Notes: generated from the letters alone by a model not told the origin. A stretch of 64,000 nt of DNA from Wocania ichthyoenteri Th78 (GCF_000789235.1 NZ_KN525716.1:1881169-1945168); one strand, 5' to 3'; numbered from the stretch's first letter, positions 34,537-43,279 are shown. Numbers and translations: made by a program.

Positions 34537-34947
34537 TTATCCTAACTGTTTTAAGTAGTGATTTTCTTTTTCACGCATTACCCTAGCATCTACATCTGTC
34601 TTATCTTTATAGCCGCAGTAATGCAGTATGCCATGAATAATAACACGATGCAACTCTTCAATAAAAGACGTTTGAAAATCTTTAGCATTATCTTCTACCC
34701 TTGCAATGGAAATAAAAATATCGCCCTGTATTATTTTTCCGACTGAATAGTCAAAGCTAATAATATCGGTTAAGGTATCATGATTTAGAAATTCAACATT
34801 TAATTTATGAAGATATTTATCATCACAAAAAACGTAATTAATCTCATCTTCTTTAAAACCTTCCGCGTTAATTACCTTTGAAATCCATGAACAAACATCA
34901 TCTTCATTCTTTAATAAAAAATCGGTTTCGTAATTAAAACTAATCAT
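34537..34947 (-). CDS. ybeY: Endoribonuclease YbeY (rRNA maturation)
   Basis: A 136-residue zinc metalloprotein for 16S rRNA 3' maturation. The metal motif is H-R-V-I-I-H-G-I-L-H-Y-C-G-Y-K-D, where the first and second histidines and the third histidine are present but the classical last histidine (G-Y-D-H) is replaced by G-Y-K-D. That change is, as far as I recall, common in Bacteroidota, so I do not regard it as inactivation. The upstream D-I-I-S-F-D-Y and F-L-N-H-D-T-L-T-D motifs agree. It overlaps the large upstream gene by eight bases. mnmG follows 79 bases later. Confidence 0.88.
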   Translation of the reverse strand: MISFNYETDFLLKNEDDVCSWISKVINAEGFKEDEINYVFCDDKYLHKLNVEFLNHDTLTDIISFDYSVGKIIQGDIFISIARVEDNAKDFQTSFIEELHRVIIHGILHYCGYKDKTDVDARVMREKENHYLKQLG

Positions 34948-37900
34948 TTGTTTTTTTAAAATACTCTTGAACTTTCTTTCTGTAAACTTGACGCAAAGGT
35001 AAGGTTTGTCTATTCAATATTTCTGTAGTATTAAAATATTGTTTAGCAGAAGGTATTTGATTATTTGTGTTATTTATAAAATCAATCTTGTTAGTTTCAG
35101 ATTCGCGTTTATTGTCTTCTCCTTGTTGAAAAGTAGCATTCTCCATTTTTAATAGTTGATGCTTTAATTCCATCATTTTTTGAAGCGTTTGATTTGTAAA
35201 ACCTCTATTTAATAAATCCAATTCAATCTCTTCCATTTTTTTTAATAGTGCATCGCCTTTTCCTTTCGATCCTTTTCCTTCTTTATCTAAACGCTGCTTT
35301 AAGGCTTGTCTTAATTCTTGTTGTTGCTGATAAATCTCGTAAAGCATACCATTTAAATCTTCACTGTCTCCTTCGCCTTCACCATCGTTTTGATTGCCCT
35401 CATTTCCTTTTCCTTCATTATTTCCTTGTTTTCCATCCTTCCCTTTATTCCCTCTTTTGTCTCCTTCACCTTCTTTATCCCCTTCTCCTTTTTTAGGTTT
35501 TTGACCTTCACCCTTTTTCATACCTTCTTCCATCATTTTATTAAGCTGTTCCTGGCTCATAATAATATCTGGAAGTTGCATATCACCTTGTCCACCTTTA
35601 CCTTGAGACATACTCATGCTTTCCTGCATATTGTCCAAAACATCACTTAAAAAATTGGCTAAATTATTAGCCGCAGTAATAGCAAATTGTTGATTAGACA
35701 CGCCTTGATATAATTGATTTTCAGCCAATAAGCTAAGTGATTTATCAATATTATAAAACACTTCTGTAACCTCTTTGTTTACAGTTTCAGATAGTTTTGG
35801 TTGACGTAAGGATAAAGCAAATAAACTATCATCAATATGCTCGAAATGCTCTTTTAAGTTATGCTGTTTTCTTAAAAAAGAAGCATACTTATTATGATTG
35901 ATTTCTATAGCTCTAAATTGATTCATTAAAGCTTCTTGGTCAAAAGAAAATAACACTAAATTATCGAGAATTTGTCGTAGCATTTCGACATCTTCTTGCA
36001 TTTGATTTGAATCTCCTCCTCCCATTGAGTTTTTCATTTTCTCGCTCATTTCCATCATTTTTTTTGCAGCTTTCTTTTGACTTTTTTTAGCGTTTTGTTT
36101 ATTCTCAGGCTTTGGTTTAGTAGAATCGTTCTCTTGCTTTTCTAAAGCTTTTTCTTCTTCATTTTTTTCTAATTCTTCAGATGCTTTTTGCTGCTCTTTT
36201 TCAACTTCATTTTCATCTAATTTATCTCGTGGAACTTCAATTGGTTTTTTTAATTCTTTACTGCCTTTTTCGAGTTGCTCGATTTCCTTTTTAAATTCTT
36301 GGAACTGTTTATTTAAATCATCTTGCTTTTTTTTAGTGTTGTCTGGGTCTTTTTCCTTAGATAATTTTTCTTGATCTATTGCCAATTTCATTAAATCTTC
36401 TTTTAGCTTATCTAGTTTCTTTTCAACATAAAAGCGTTTAGTCAATTCTATTAATTGCTGCAAGCTTCTCTTTTTGTTTTTGTTCTGTTTTGCTAATTCT
36501 TCAAGTTTTTGAGTTAACTCTTCTTTATTAATTTTTTCTTGAAGTTTTTTTAATTCCTCTAAAAGTTTTTCGTCTTTTTTAAGCTGCTCTTCATTTTCTT
36601 CTAATCGCTTTTTTAAATCTTCTTTAAAAACATCTTCTTTTTCATTTTCCTTTTGAAAATCTTCTAAATTCTCTTGTAGTTTTTTGTTGAAATTTTTCAT
36701 CATTTCGTCTTGTTGTTCTTGACGTTTTAAAAATGATTCTAATTTCTTTTTATCATTAAAGTTTAAATTGGATTTTTCCTTTTGGATTTTAGACAACTCT
36801 TCTAGCTTTTTATCTTGTTCTTCAAATTTTTCTAGAGATTTATTTAAGTCTTTAATGGTTTCACTTTGTTCTTCTAACTTCTTTTGTTCATCTTCGTCTT
36901 TAGTGCGTTTTCTATAGGTAAACACATTACTTTTTGTACGTTTATATTTATTAACAACATCATTATCAAATACCTGAAAATACAATTCGTAAGCAACTCC
37001 AGCTTCAATATTCAAATTATTTGGAAATGCCGTAATAAATTCATCAATATTTGTATTGGAAATTGGCAGATTTTCCATTTGTTTTTTAGATTCATCATTT
37101 ACAGGATAATACACCATTTGAAGTTTGCTAAACCCGTAATCATCACTAATTTGTCCGTAAAAATAAAGCGTCTGCAAATCAAGACTGTCAACCTGCATTT
37201 TTAAGTTAAGTTCTGGATATTCATCTTTAACCACATCAATTCTAAAAGCTAAATTTTCGTAGTTTTTAAGGTTGGTATTACTTGTGCTTAAACTATAGTC
37301 TAAATGATTATAAAGACGTCTAGATAACTGAAAACCATTTTCTACCACTGAAGAAAAACGCACTGTATCTTTTGCGTATAAATGCACATCATCAGTAGAC
37401 TTCGTTTTAAGCTGCCATGTAATTTGTGTGCCTTCAGGAACCAAAGCATTTCCAGTGCTCTTTAAAGTTTCGTCTCGCTTTTTGGTATAACTTGGGTAAT
37501 CCAATACCATTTGAAAACTTAATAACGTTGGTGTTTCAACCACATCAATCGTATATGGTTTTGAGGTTACTTCATTAGCAGACAACTGAAATCTAACCGC
37601 TTCTTTTGGCTGTGTAAATACATATTCAAATTCGCCAACAGCTTTTTGTTGTAGAAAATAAGTTTCATTATTATAAGTAATTTGAGCACTTTCTGGAGTA
37701 ACCTCGCCTACTGTTTTTACAATCAACTTAAAATCTTTATTTTCTATCGCATTCAAATTTTCATTCACTACAAAAAACTGAAATGGCGCAGGTGGTTCGT
37801 AAGCAGTTTTGTAATGCACAATACGCTCGTAACTATCGCTAAACCAATTAGATTTTCCTGTTAAAAAGGTTATTAAAATGATTAAAATAGGAATTGCGGC

Positions 37901-38365
37901 GTATTTTAAATAGCCAATATTCTTTTTAAAATTAACAGCTAATTTAAACGGAATGGGTTTCAATTCTGCCGATTTTTGCTCAATGCTCGCCAATAATAAT
38001 TCAGATTCCAATGGGTTTTGTTGTAGCTGTAATACATTCAACAATTTATCATTAACTTCTGGGAAATACTCTCCTATAATTTTAGATGCATCTTCATAAT
38101 TGATGCCTTTTTGTAACTTAAATAATTTAGCTAACGGAATTGCTATAAACTTAGTGAGTAAAACAACTTCAACTAAAATAAACACCCAAAATAGAATGGT
38201 TCTCGCCAAAGGATTTAACCATAAAACATGCTCAATAAACAACGTAAACAAAAAGTAAAGTAGCCCAATAGCAAAAAATAAAATTGCGCCTTTTATTAAT
38301 TCGTTAGTGTAATACCGACTAATAAATTGCTCTAATTTGGTTTGTATGTTTTTAAAATTGTTCAT
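34940..38365 (-). CDS. DUF4175-type giant membrane/coiled-coil protein
   Basis: A 1141-residue protein (start ATG 38365, after a non-conserved six-codon extension). Two or three membrane helices lie near the N-terminus (about 20-75 and 155-175), followed by a large beta-rich extracytoplasmic domain (about 190-480) with Y-F-Y-G-Q-I-S-D-D-Y-G-F. Then comes a very long charged coiled coil (about 500-770, dominated by Glu, Lys, Gln), a helical region, and a low-complexity Gly/Lys/Glu/Asn-rich segment (about 930-1010). This matches what I know as DUF4175, a Bacteroidota family of unknown function. It precedes ybeY with an eight-base overlap. Its role is unknown, and I would not infer ribosome function from position alone. 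Confidence 0.75.
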   Translation of the reverse strand: MNNFKNIQTKLEQFISRYYTNELIKGAILFFAIGLLYFLFTLFIEHVLWLNPLARTILFWVFILVEVVLLTKFIAIPLAKLFKLQKGINYEDASKIIGEYFPEVNDKLLNVLQLQQNPLESELLLASIEQKSAELKPIPFKLAVNFKKNIGYLKYAAIPILIILITFLTGKSNWFSDSYERIVHYKTAYEPPAPFQFFVVNENLNAIENKDFKLIVKTVGEVTPESAQITYNNETYFLQQKAVGEFEYVFTQPKEAVRFQLSANEVTSKPYTIDVVETPTLLSFQMVLDYPSYTKKRDETLKSTGNALVPEGTQITWQLKTKSTDDVHLYAKDTVRFSSVVENGFQLSRRLYNHLDYSLSTSNTNLKNYENLAFRIDVVKDEYPELNLKMQVDSLDLQTLYFYGQISDDYGFSKLQMVYYPVNDESKKQMENLPISNTNIDEFITAFPNNLNIEAGVAYELYFQVFDNDVVNKYKRTKSNVFTYRKRTKDEDEQKKLEEQSETIKDLNKSLEKFEEQDKKLEELSKIQKEKSNLNFNDKKKLESFLKRQEQQDEMMKNFNKKLQENLEDFQKENEKEDVFKEDLKKRLEENEEQLKKDEKLLEELKKLQEKINKEELTQKLEELAKQNKNKKRSLQQLIELTKRFYVEKKLDKLKEDLMKLAIDQEKLSKEKDPDNTKKKQDDLNKQFQEFKKEIEQLEKGSKELKKPIEVPRDKLDENEVEKEQQKASEELEKNEEEKALEKQENDSTKPKPENKQNAKKSQKKAAKKMMEMSEKMKNSMGGGDSNQMQEDVEMLRQILDNLVLFSFDQEALMNQFRAIEINHNKYASFLRKQHNLKEHFEHIDDSLFALSLRQPKLSETVNKEVTEVFYNIDKSLSLLAENQLYQGVSNQQFAITAANNLANFLSDVLDNMQESMSMSQGKGGQGDMQLPDIIMSQEQLNKMMEEGMKKGEGQKPKKGEGDKEGEGDKRGNKGKDGKQGNNEGKGNEGNQNDGEGEGDSEDLNGMLYEIYQQQQELRQALKQRLDKEGKGSKGKGDALLKKMEEIELDLLNRGFTNQTLQKMMELKHQLLKMENATFQQGEDNKRESETNKIDFINNTNNQIPSAKQYFNTTEILNRQTLPLRQVYRKKVQEYFKKTND

Positions 38366-38463
38366 ATATAAACAGATTTCCACCTTTGCGGAAATGATAA
38401 AACGGTTTTAACTTACTAAACTACAATTTTATTTTTATAAGGTTTATAATTATCTGTTAATTG

Positions 38464-38471
38464 TATCTTTG
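38464..38471 (+). promoter_or_regulatory. -7 promoter element for gltX
   Basis: TATCTTTG matches TAnnTTTG and lies 16 bases before the gltX start at 38488. No convincing -33 TTTG was found at the usual spacing. Confidence 0.45.
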
Positions 38472-38487
38472 CCAAAAATAACAAAAC

Positions 38488-40071
38488 ATGACCAAAAAAG
38501 TTCGTGTGCGTTTTGCACCAAGTCCAACTGGGCCTTTACATATAGGAGGCGTTCGAACCGCTCTTTTTAACTATTTATTTGCTAAAAAACACAACGGAAC
38601 TTTTATCTTAAGAATAGAAGATACCGACCAAAACCGCTATGTTGAAGGTGCAGAACAGTATATTATTGATGCGTTGAATTGGTGTGGTATGCCTACTGAT
38701 GAAAGTCCTGTGGATACTGGTAAATATGGCCCTTACCGACAGAGCGAACGCAAACACTTATATAAACAATACGCGAATAAATTAATTGCTTCTGGTAATG
38801 CATATTATGCTTTTGATACTGCTGAAACTTTAGATTTCCACAGAAAAGACCACGAAGCCAAAGGCAAAACTTTTATTTACAATTGGCACAACCGCTTAAA
38901 GTTAAGTAACTCTTTATCGCTTAGCGCGGAAGAAACACAAGTAAAACTAGATGCTGGTGAAGATTATGTAATTCGGTTTAAATCGCCTCAAGATGAAACG
39001 CTGCATTTAAAAGACATTATTCGTGGTGATATTAAAATTGATACCAATATTTTAGACGATAAAGTTTTGTTTAAAAGCGATGGTATGCCTACCTATCATT
39101 TAGCAAATATTGTTGATGACCATTTAATGGAAATATCCCATGTTATTCGTGGCGAAGAGTGGTTGCCAAGTTTAGCATTACACTATCAATTATACAAAGC
39201 ATTTGGTTGGGAAACACCAGAATTTGCACATTTACCATTAATTTTAAAACCAACAGGCAAGGGGAAGTTAAGCAAACGTGATGGTGATAAATTAGGTTTT
39301 CCAGTGTTTCCGTTACAATGGACAGATCCTAAAACCAACGACGTTTCTAGAGGCTATAAAGAAGATGGCTATTTCCCAGAAGCTATGGTTAATTTTTTAG
39401 CCTTTTTAGGTTGGAACCCAGGAACTGAGCAAGAAATTTTTAATCTTGAAGAATTGATTGCTGCTTTCGATTTAAATAAAGTAAACAAATCTGGTGCTCG
39501 TTTTGACCCAGATAAAATAAAGTGGTTTAATCATCATTATATGCAAGAGCAAAGTAATGATGTTTTGGCTGAATTGTTTAAACCCATTGTTGATGAAAAT
39601 TTAAACGTCATTGCGAGTAAAACGAAGCAATCTGTTTCAAATGATGAGATTACCACGTCGCAAGCTCCTCGTAATGACGTTGATGCTAATTACATATCAA
39701 TGGTTATTGGTTTAATAAAAGAGCGTGCCACTTTTGTATCAAATTTTTGGGATTTGAGTCATTTCTTTTTTACTGCACCAAATTCTTATGATGAAAAAGC
39801 CTCGAAAAAGGCATTTAAAGAGGATACAAAGGGCATTCTAGAAGAGGTCGTTTCAATTATAAATACTACAGAAGATTTTACCGTCGAAAACCTTCAAACT
39901 AATATTAAAGGCTGGATAACTTCTAAAGAAATAGGTTTTGGGAAAGTAATGATGCCATTGCGTTTAGCTTTAGTTGGCGCTTTACAAGGACCCGATGTGT
40001 TTGATATTATATTTATGATTGGAAAAGCAGAAACGGTAAAGCGTATTGAAAAAGTGATTAACTTACTATAA
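38488..40071 (+). CDS. gltX: Glutamyl-tRNA synthetase (with repeat-derived insertion)
   Basis: A 527-residue class I aminoacyl-tRNA synthetase charging tRNA-Glu (possibly tRNA-Gln too, though glnS exists here). The HIGH motif is P-L-H-I-G-G (16-21), and the KMSKS equivalent is G-K-L-S-K-R-D near residue 260. Between residues about 373 and 400 the chain carries an unusual segment, V-I-A-S-K-T-K-Q-S...S-Q-A-P-R-N-D, encoded by a palindromic chromosomal repeat (39606-39679). The surrounding anticodon-binding helical domain remains in frame. No stop is introduced, so the enzyme is likely functional with an inserted loop. Its own -7 element lies upstream. Confidence 0.96.
   Translation: MTKKVRVRFAPSPTGPLHIGGVRTALFNYLFAKKHNGTFILRIEDTDQNRYVEGAEQYIIDALNWCGMPTDESPVDTGKYGPYRQSERKHLYKQYANKLIASGNAYYAFDTAETLDFHRKDHEAKGKTFIYNWHNRLKLSNSLSLSAEETQVKLDAGEDYVIRFKSPQDETLHLKDIIRGDIKIDTNILDDKVLFKSDGMPTYHLANIVDDHLMEISHVIRGEEWLPSLALHYQLYKAFGWETPEFAHLPLILKPTGKGKLSKRDGDKLGFPVFPLQWTDPKTNDVSRGYKEDGYFPEAMVNFLAFLGWNPGTEQEIFNLEELIAAFDLNKVNKSGARFDPDKIKWFNHHYMQEQSNDVLAELFKPIVDENLNVIASKTKQSVSNDEITTSQAPRNDVDANYISMVIGLIKERATFVSNFWDLSHFFFTAPNSYDEKASKKAFKEDTKGILEEVVSIINTTEDFTVENLQTNIKGWITSKEIGFGKVMMPLRLALVGALQGPDVFDIIFMIGKAETVKRIEKVINLL
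39606..39679. repeat. Palindromic repeat inserted in frame inside gltX
   Basis: The arms CGTCATTGCGAG (39606-39617) and CTCGTAATGACG (39668-39679) are inverted with one mismatch, and inner segments GAAGCAATCT and AGATTACCACGTCGC are also roughly complementary. The segment belongs to the CGTCATTGCGAG-type repeats seen in flavobacterial genomes, in a form that adds about 25 residues to the protein. Confidence 0.75.
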
Positions 40072-40128
40072 ACTGTTTCATAGTTGTTAGAAGACTAAAC
40101 CTTGACTTTGTCAGAAAAAAAGCATAAC

Positions 40129-40197
40129 TTAAGTCGTTTAACTGCTGATATAAAACATTAAAACGATTTCATATCAGTTGAGCATTAAACGACTTAA
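40129..40197. repeat. Palindromic repeat, copy 1 (13-bp outer stem)
   Basis: The outer arms TTAAGTCGTTTAA and TTAAACGACTTAA are exact complements, with inner arms CTGATAT (40145-40151) and ATATCAG (40171-40177). A second, diverged copy lies at 50666-50726. An IS3-family element begins a few bases downstream. Confidence 0.75.
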
Positions 40198-40236
40198 TGA
40201 CCCGTCCTGAAATAAGGCTACATAATTTTAAACATT

Positions 40237-40608
40237 ATGTATAGAAATGACAAAGTAATTAGACGTTACAGTGAACCTTTCAAATTAAAAATTTTAGCCG
40301 AACTTACAACCGGAAAACACACAAAGAGCGAACTTTGTAAACTCTACTCTATTGCGCCTACAACAGTCAATGAGTGGATTAAAAAATATAATCGTAAAGA
40401 CTTAATGAACACCAGAGTAAAAGTGGAAACAAAAGACGAAATATCTAGAATTAAAGCACTGCAAAAAGAGATTGAACAGCTTAAAAAACTACTGCTTAAA
40501 AAGGATTTGGATGCTATGGTATTAGATTCATATCTGGAAGTAGCTGCTGAAGATTTAGGTTATAAATCCATTGCTGAACTAAAAAAAAAGTTAAGTATAA
40601 AGCCTTAA
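40237..40608 (+). CDS. IS3-family transposase OrfA (DNA-binding HTH protein)
   Basis: A 123-residue IS3 OrfA protein. A helix-turn-helix of the HTH_28-like type covers about residues 10-50 (F-K-L-K-I-L-A-E-L...S-E-L-C-K-L-Y-S-I-A-P-T-T-V-N-E-W), followed by a leucine-zipper-like coil (about 65-95). OrfA binds the terminal repeats and regulates transposition. Its end contains an A9G run (40581-40590) that fits a -1 slippage site (A-AAA-AAG), by which the ribosome moves into the orfB frame to make the full OrfAB transposase. Confidence 0.85.
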   Translation: MYRNDKVIRRYSEPFKLKILAELTTGKHTKSELCKLYSIAPTTVNEWIKKYNRKDLMNTRVKVETKDEISRIKALQKEIEQLKKLLLKKDLDAMVLDSYLEVAAEDLGYKSIAELKKKLSIKP

Positions 40609-41459
40609 TCAAAGCTAAAGAAAAATCTAAGGGATTTACCTCTTTAACAACTATAACCAGTTGTTTTGGACTTAAACGTGATGCGTATTACAAATACAAA
40701 TCTAGAGCTGATAGGCGTTTAAAAATAGAACAACAGATTATAAACATAGTCAGTAAAAAACGTAAATCCCTTCCTAGAGAAGGTGTGCGTAAACTCATGA
40801 AATCATTAGATAACGAGTTTACTAAAGCTAGCCTTAAAGTTGGTAGAGATACCTTATTTAATGTCCTTAGAAAACACAATATGCTAACACTTAGAAAGAA
40901 AACTAGTGCCAGAACAACAAATTCTTATCATCGTTTTTATAAGTATAATAACATGATAAAGGATATGAAAGTCACTAGATCAAATCAAGTTTGGGTATCT
41001 GATATTACATACATCAGAACAGTAAAAGGTTTTTGTTATCTGGCTTTAATTACAGACATGCATTCCAGAAAAATTGTTGGTTATGACCTTAGTGATAGCT
41101 TAGAACTTAAAGGATGTGTAAGAGCCCTTAATAAGGCCATTTATCAAGCTAAAAACATTAAACAGCTTGTTCATCATTCGGACAGAGGAATACAGTATTG
41201 TAGTAATGTATACACTCAAATACTTAAAAGAAAAAAGATAGGTATTAGTATGACTGAAGAAAATCATTGCTATGAAAACGCAATGGCAGAGCGTGTAAAT
41301 GGAATCTTAAAAGACGAATTTTATCTCGACCAAACCTTTGATAACGTGACTCACGCTAAAAGAACCGCAAAAAATGCAATTAATTTATACAATGAAATAA
41401 GATTACATTTATCTTTAGACTATAAAACACCTAATATGGTATACAAATTATCAGCCTAA
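40578..41459 (+). CDS. IS3-family transposase OrfB (DDE integrase domain, made by -1 frameshift)
   Basis: The orfB frame is open from 40578 and continues to a stop at 41459, so the domain is longer than the ATG-initiated reading from 40785. The catalytic DDE triad is visible: W-V-S-D-I-T-Y-I-R-T (first Asp), H-H-S-D-R-G-I-Q-Y (second Asp) and E-N-A-M-A-E-R-V-N-G-I-L-K (Glu). The most likely product is the OrfAB fusion from slippage at the A-run shared with orfA; the ATG at 40785 would omit part of the N-terminal domain. The motif set assigns it to the IS3 family; I do not name a subgroup. Confidence 0.85.
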   Translation, partial: TKKKVKYKALIKAKEKSKGFTSLTTITSCFGLKRDAYYKYKSRADRRLKIEQQIINIVSKKRKSLPREGVRKLMKSLDNEFTKASLKVGRDTLFNVLRKHNMLTLRKKTSARTTNSYHRFYKYNNMIKDMKVTRSNQVWVSDITYIRTVKGFCYLALITDMHSRKIVGYDLSDSLELKGCVRALNKAIYQAKNIKQLVHHSDRGIQYCSNVYTQILKRKKIGISMTEENHCYENAMAERVNGILKDEFYLDQTFDNVTHAKRTAKNAINLYNEIRLHLSLDYKTPNMVYKLSA

Positions 41460-41514
41460 ATTAAATTTTAACCTGTAGCCATATTTCAGGACAAGACATT
41501 TCAAAAAACAACAA

Positions 41515-42204
41515 CTAAAACGAGATTATTCCACCCAAAACCAACATAGACTGATTCCCTTTAAAACTATTAACACCACCAGAAGCATCAATAGTTTCAG
41601 AATTTAATCTCTTTAAAATATTGGTAAACCCATAAATGTATTGAGCTTTAAGCTTAAAGTTTTTAACTCCAACCGATGCACCAATGGCACCATTAATATT
41701 AAACTGAGAAATATTTGTAATGTCTTCAGCAGTTAAATTGCTGTAATTATTAATATAGTAGCCTTTATTAGCCTCGTCTTTAAGCTCTAGTTTTCCATTA
41801 TATTGTAGCATTGGCCCTATGCCAATAGTAAAATACTCTGGCACTACTTTTATATGCATAAGCATTGCCACTTGGGCTGCAAACATTTTGTAATCGATAA
41901 ACTCGTTAGAATTGCTATTACTTAACTGCGTTGGTCTTGCAGAAATATCAATAGAGCTTTCAGAAAGCTGCATGCCAAAACTTATATTATACCATCTGTT
42001 AGGAATATCTACAGTTGAAGACAGTCCACCAACAAACCCGTTTGACGATTTGGTTATAAAATTATCTGTAGTAATATCAAATTGAGTAATGCCTCCTGTT
42101 ATACCAATGCCGTTACTAATTCTGTAATTTCCTTTTTGCGAAAAACTTTTTGTAACAAAACACACTATAAATGCTACTAATAAGAAAAGTCGATTATATT
42201 TCAT
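41515..42204 (-). CDS. Outer-membrane beta-barrel protein (PorT-like pattern)
   Basis: A 229-residue protein with a signal peptide (F-I-V-C-F-V-T-K-S-F-S) and a mature part of alternating strands and glycine turns (for example I-G-I-T-G-G-I-T-Q-F-D-I), ending in V-L-G-G-I-I-S-F with the aromatic C-terminus typical of outer-membrane barrels. The profile resembles the PorT-like eight-strand families in Bacteroidota. Its exact family is not clear. It lies just downstream (convergently) of the insertion sequence, about 20 bases from the right end, and has a -7 element at 42225-42232. Confidence 0.65.
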   Translation of the reverse strand: MKYNRLFLLVAFIVCFVTKSFSQKGNYRISNGIGITGGITQFDITTDNFITKSSNGFVGGLSSTVDIPNRWYNISFGMQLSESSIDISARPTQLSNSNSNEFIDYKMFAAQVAMLMHIKVVPEYFTIGIGPMLQYNGKLELKDEANKGYYINNYSNLTAEDITNISQFNINGAIGASVGVKNFKLKAQYIYGFTNILKRLNSETIDASGGVNSFKGNQSMLVLGGIISF

Positions 42205-42224
42205 AAGTTAAGGATATAAGCGAC

Positions 42225-42232
42225 CAAATATA
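42225..42232 (-). promoter_or_regulatory. -7 promoter element for the barrel gene at 41515-42204
   Basis: The minus strand reads TATATTTG (TAnnTTTG), 21 bases before the start codon. No clear -33 motif is present. Confidence 0.4.
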
Positions 42233-42282
42233 GTATAATTTTTGTATCTTAATTTTTCTAATCATTTTTTAATAAATTTATT

Positions 42283-43203
42283 ATGAATTACTATCTTATC
42301 CCTTTTATTTTTATCGGATTAATCATATTAATCTCTGCCTTTTTTGTTGTTAAACAACAAACTGCTGCTATTATTGAGCGTTTTGGAAAATTTCAAAGCA
42401 TTCGACATTCTGGTTTACAATTAAAAATTCCTTTAATTGATAAAGTAGCAGGAAGGTTAAGCTTAAAAATCCAGCAATTGGATGTTCTTATTGAAACCAA
42501 AACTCTAGATGATGTTTTTGTTAAACTAAAAGTTTCTGTGCAATACAGGGTATTAAATCAAAAGGTATATGATGCATTTTATAAACTAGATTATCCGCAT
42601 GAGCAAATTACCAGTTATGTATTTGATGTCGTACGTGCCGAAGTGCCAAAAATGAAATTGGATGACGTATTTGTTAAAAAAGATGACATTGCATTGGCCG
42701 TAAAATCTGAATTGAACGATGCTATGCTCGATTATGGTTTTGACATTATTAAAACCTTAGTAACCGATATTGACCCTGATGCTCAAGTTAAGGCGGCGAT
42801 GAACCGAATTAATGCATCCGATAGAGAAAAAACAGCAGCGCAATACGAAGGTGATGCAGCACGTATTTTAATTGTTGAAAAAGCAAAAGCTGAAGCTGAA
42901 AGCAAACGTTTACAAGGACAAGGTATTGCAGATCAGCGTCGAGAAATTGCTCGTGGTTTAGAAGAATCTGTTGATGTTTTAAACCGTGTTGGAATTAACT
43001 CTCAAGAAGCCTCTGCACTAATTGTTGTAACCCAGCATTATGACACATTACAAGCTATTGGTAGTGAAACAAATAGCAACTTAATATTGCTGCCTAATTC
43101 GCCACAAGCCGGAAGCACCATGTTAAATGATATGGTAGCTAGTTTTACAGCAAGTAATCAAATTGGTGAAGCCATGAAAAATGCTAAAAAGAAGAACGAA
43201 TAG
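42283..43203 (+). CDS. SPFH/band-7 domain membrane protein (stomatin-like)
   Basis: A 306-residue protein with one N-terminal membrane helix (residues 3-24) and a band-7 domain: V-K-Q-Q-T-A-A-I-I-E-R-F-G-K-F, then K-I-P-L-I-D-K-V-A-G-R-L-S-L-K and the Y-R-V-L-N strand, ending in a long helical, Ala/Glu/Lys-rich segment with the A-R-I-L-I-V-E-K-A-K-A-E-A-E-S-K-R-L motif. Such proteins form oligomers at membranes and scaffold protein quality control or lipid domains. No partner NfeD or HflK/C gene is visible next to it. The terminator at 43224-43262 closes the unit. Confidence 0.85.
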   Translation: MNYYLIPFIFIGLIILISAFFVVKQQTAAIIERFGKFQSIRHSGLQLKIPLIDKVAGRLSLKIQQLDVLIETKTLDDVFVKLKVSVQYRVLNQKVYDAFYKLDYPHEQITSYVFDVVRAEVPKMKLDDVFVKKDDIALAVKSELNDAMLDYGFDIIKTLVTDIDPDAQVKAAMNRINASDREKTAAQYEGDAARILIVEKAKAEAESKRLQGQGIADQRREIARGLEESVDVLNRVGINSQEASALIVVTQHYDTLQAIGSETNSNLILLPNSPQAGSTMLNDMVASFTASNQIGEAMKNAKKKNE

Positions 43204-43223
43204 AATTCCTTTTAAAAATTGAA

Positions 43224-43262
43224 AGGTTGTCTGAAAAATATAACTTTCAGGCAGCCTCTTTT
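43224..43262 (+). terminator. Intrinsic terminator of the SPFH gene
   Basis: AGGTTGTCTGAAA (43224-43236) pairs with TTTCAGGCAGCCT (43245-43257) with two G-U pairs, around an 8-base loop, and a short T-rich tract follows. Confidence 0.7.
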
Positions 43263-43279
43263 ATTTGTTTCTTAAACTA

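Larger units (their letters stand above)
40202..41494 (+). mobile_element. IS3-family insertion sequence with two overlapping reading frames
   Basis: About 1.29 kb, flanked by imperfect inverted ends whose core is GTCCTGAAATA then one mismatch then GGCTACA (left from 40204, right from 41492 reading inward). A 3-bp direct repeat GAC flanks it (40199-40201 and 41495-41497) if the ends are set as given, giving a plausible target duplication; the end positions are uncertain by one or two bases. The element carries orfA and orfB in a -1 frameshift arrangement with complete catalytic residues, so it looks intact. It landed four bases beyond the palindromic repeat at 40129-40197. Confidence 0.85.

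Noticed and set aside
35390-35650. An apparent plus-strand open frame with biased composition
   Set aside because: It is antisense to the low-complexity Gly/Lys/Glu tract of the DUF4175-type protein.
40785-41459. OrfB starting at its first ATG
   Set aside because: The frame is open far upstream with a coherent IS3 N-terminal domain, so a frameshift fusion is better supported.
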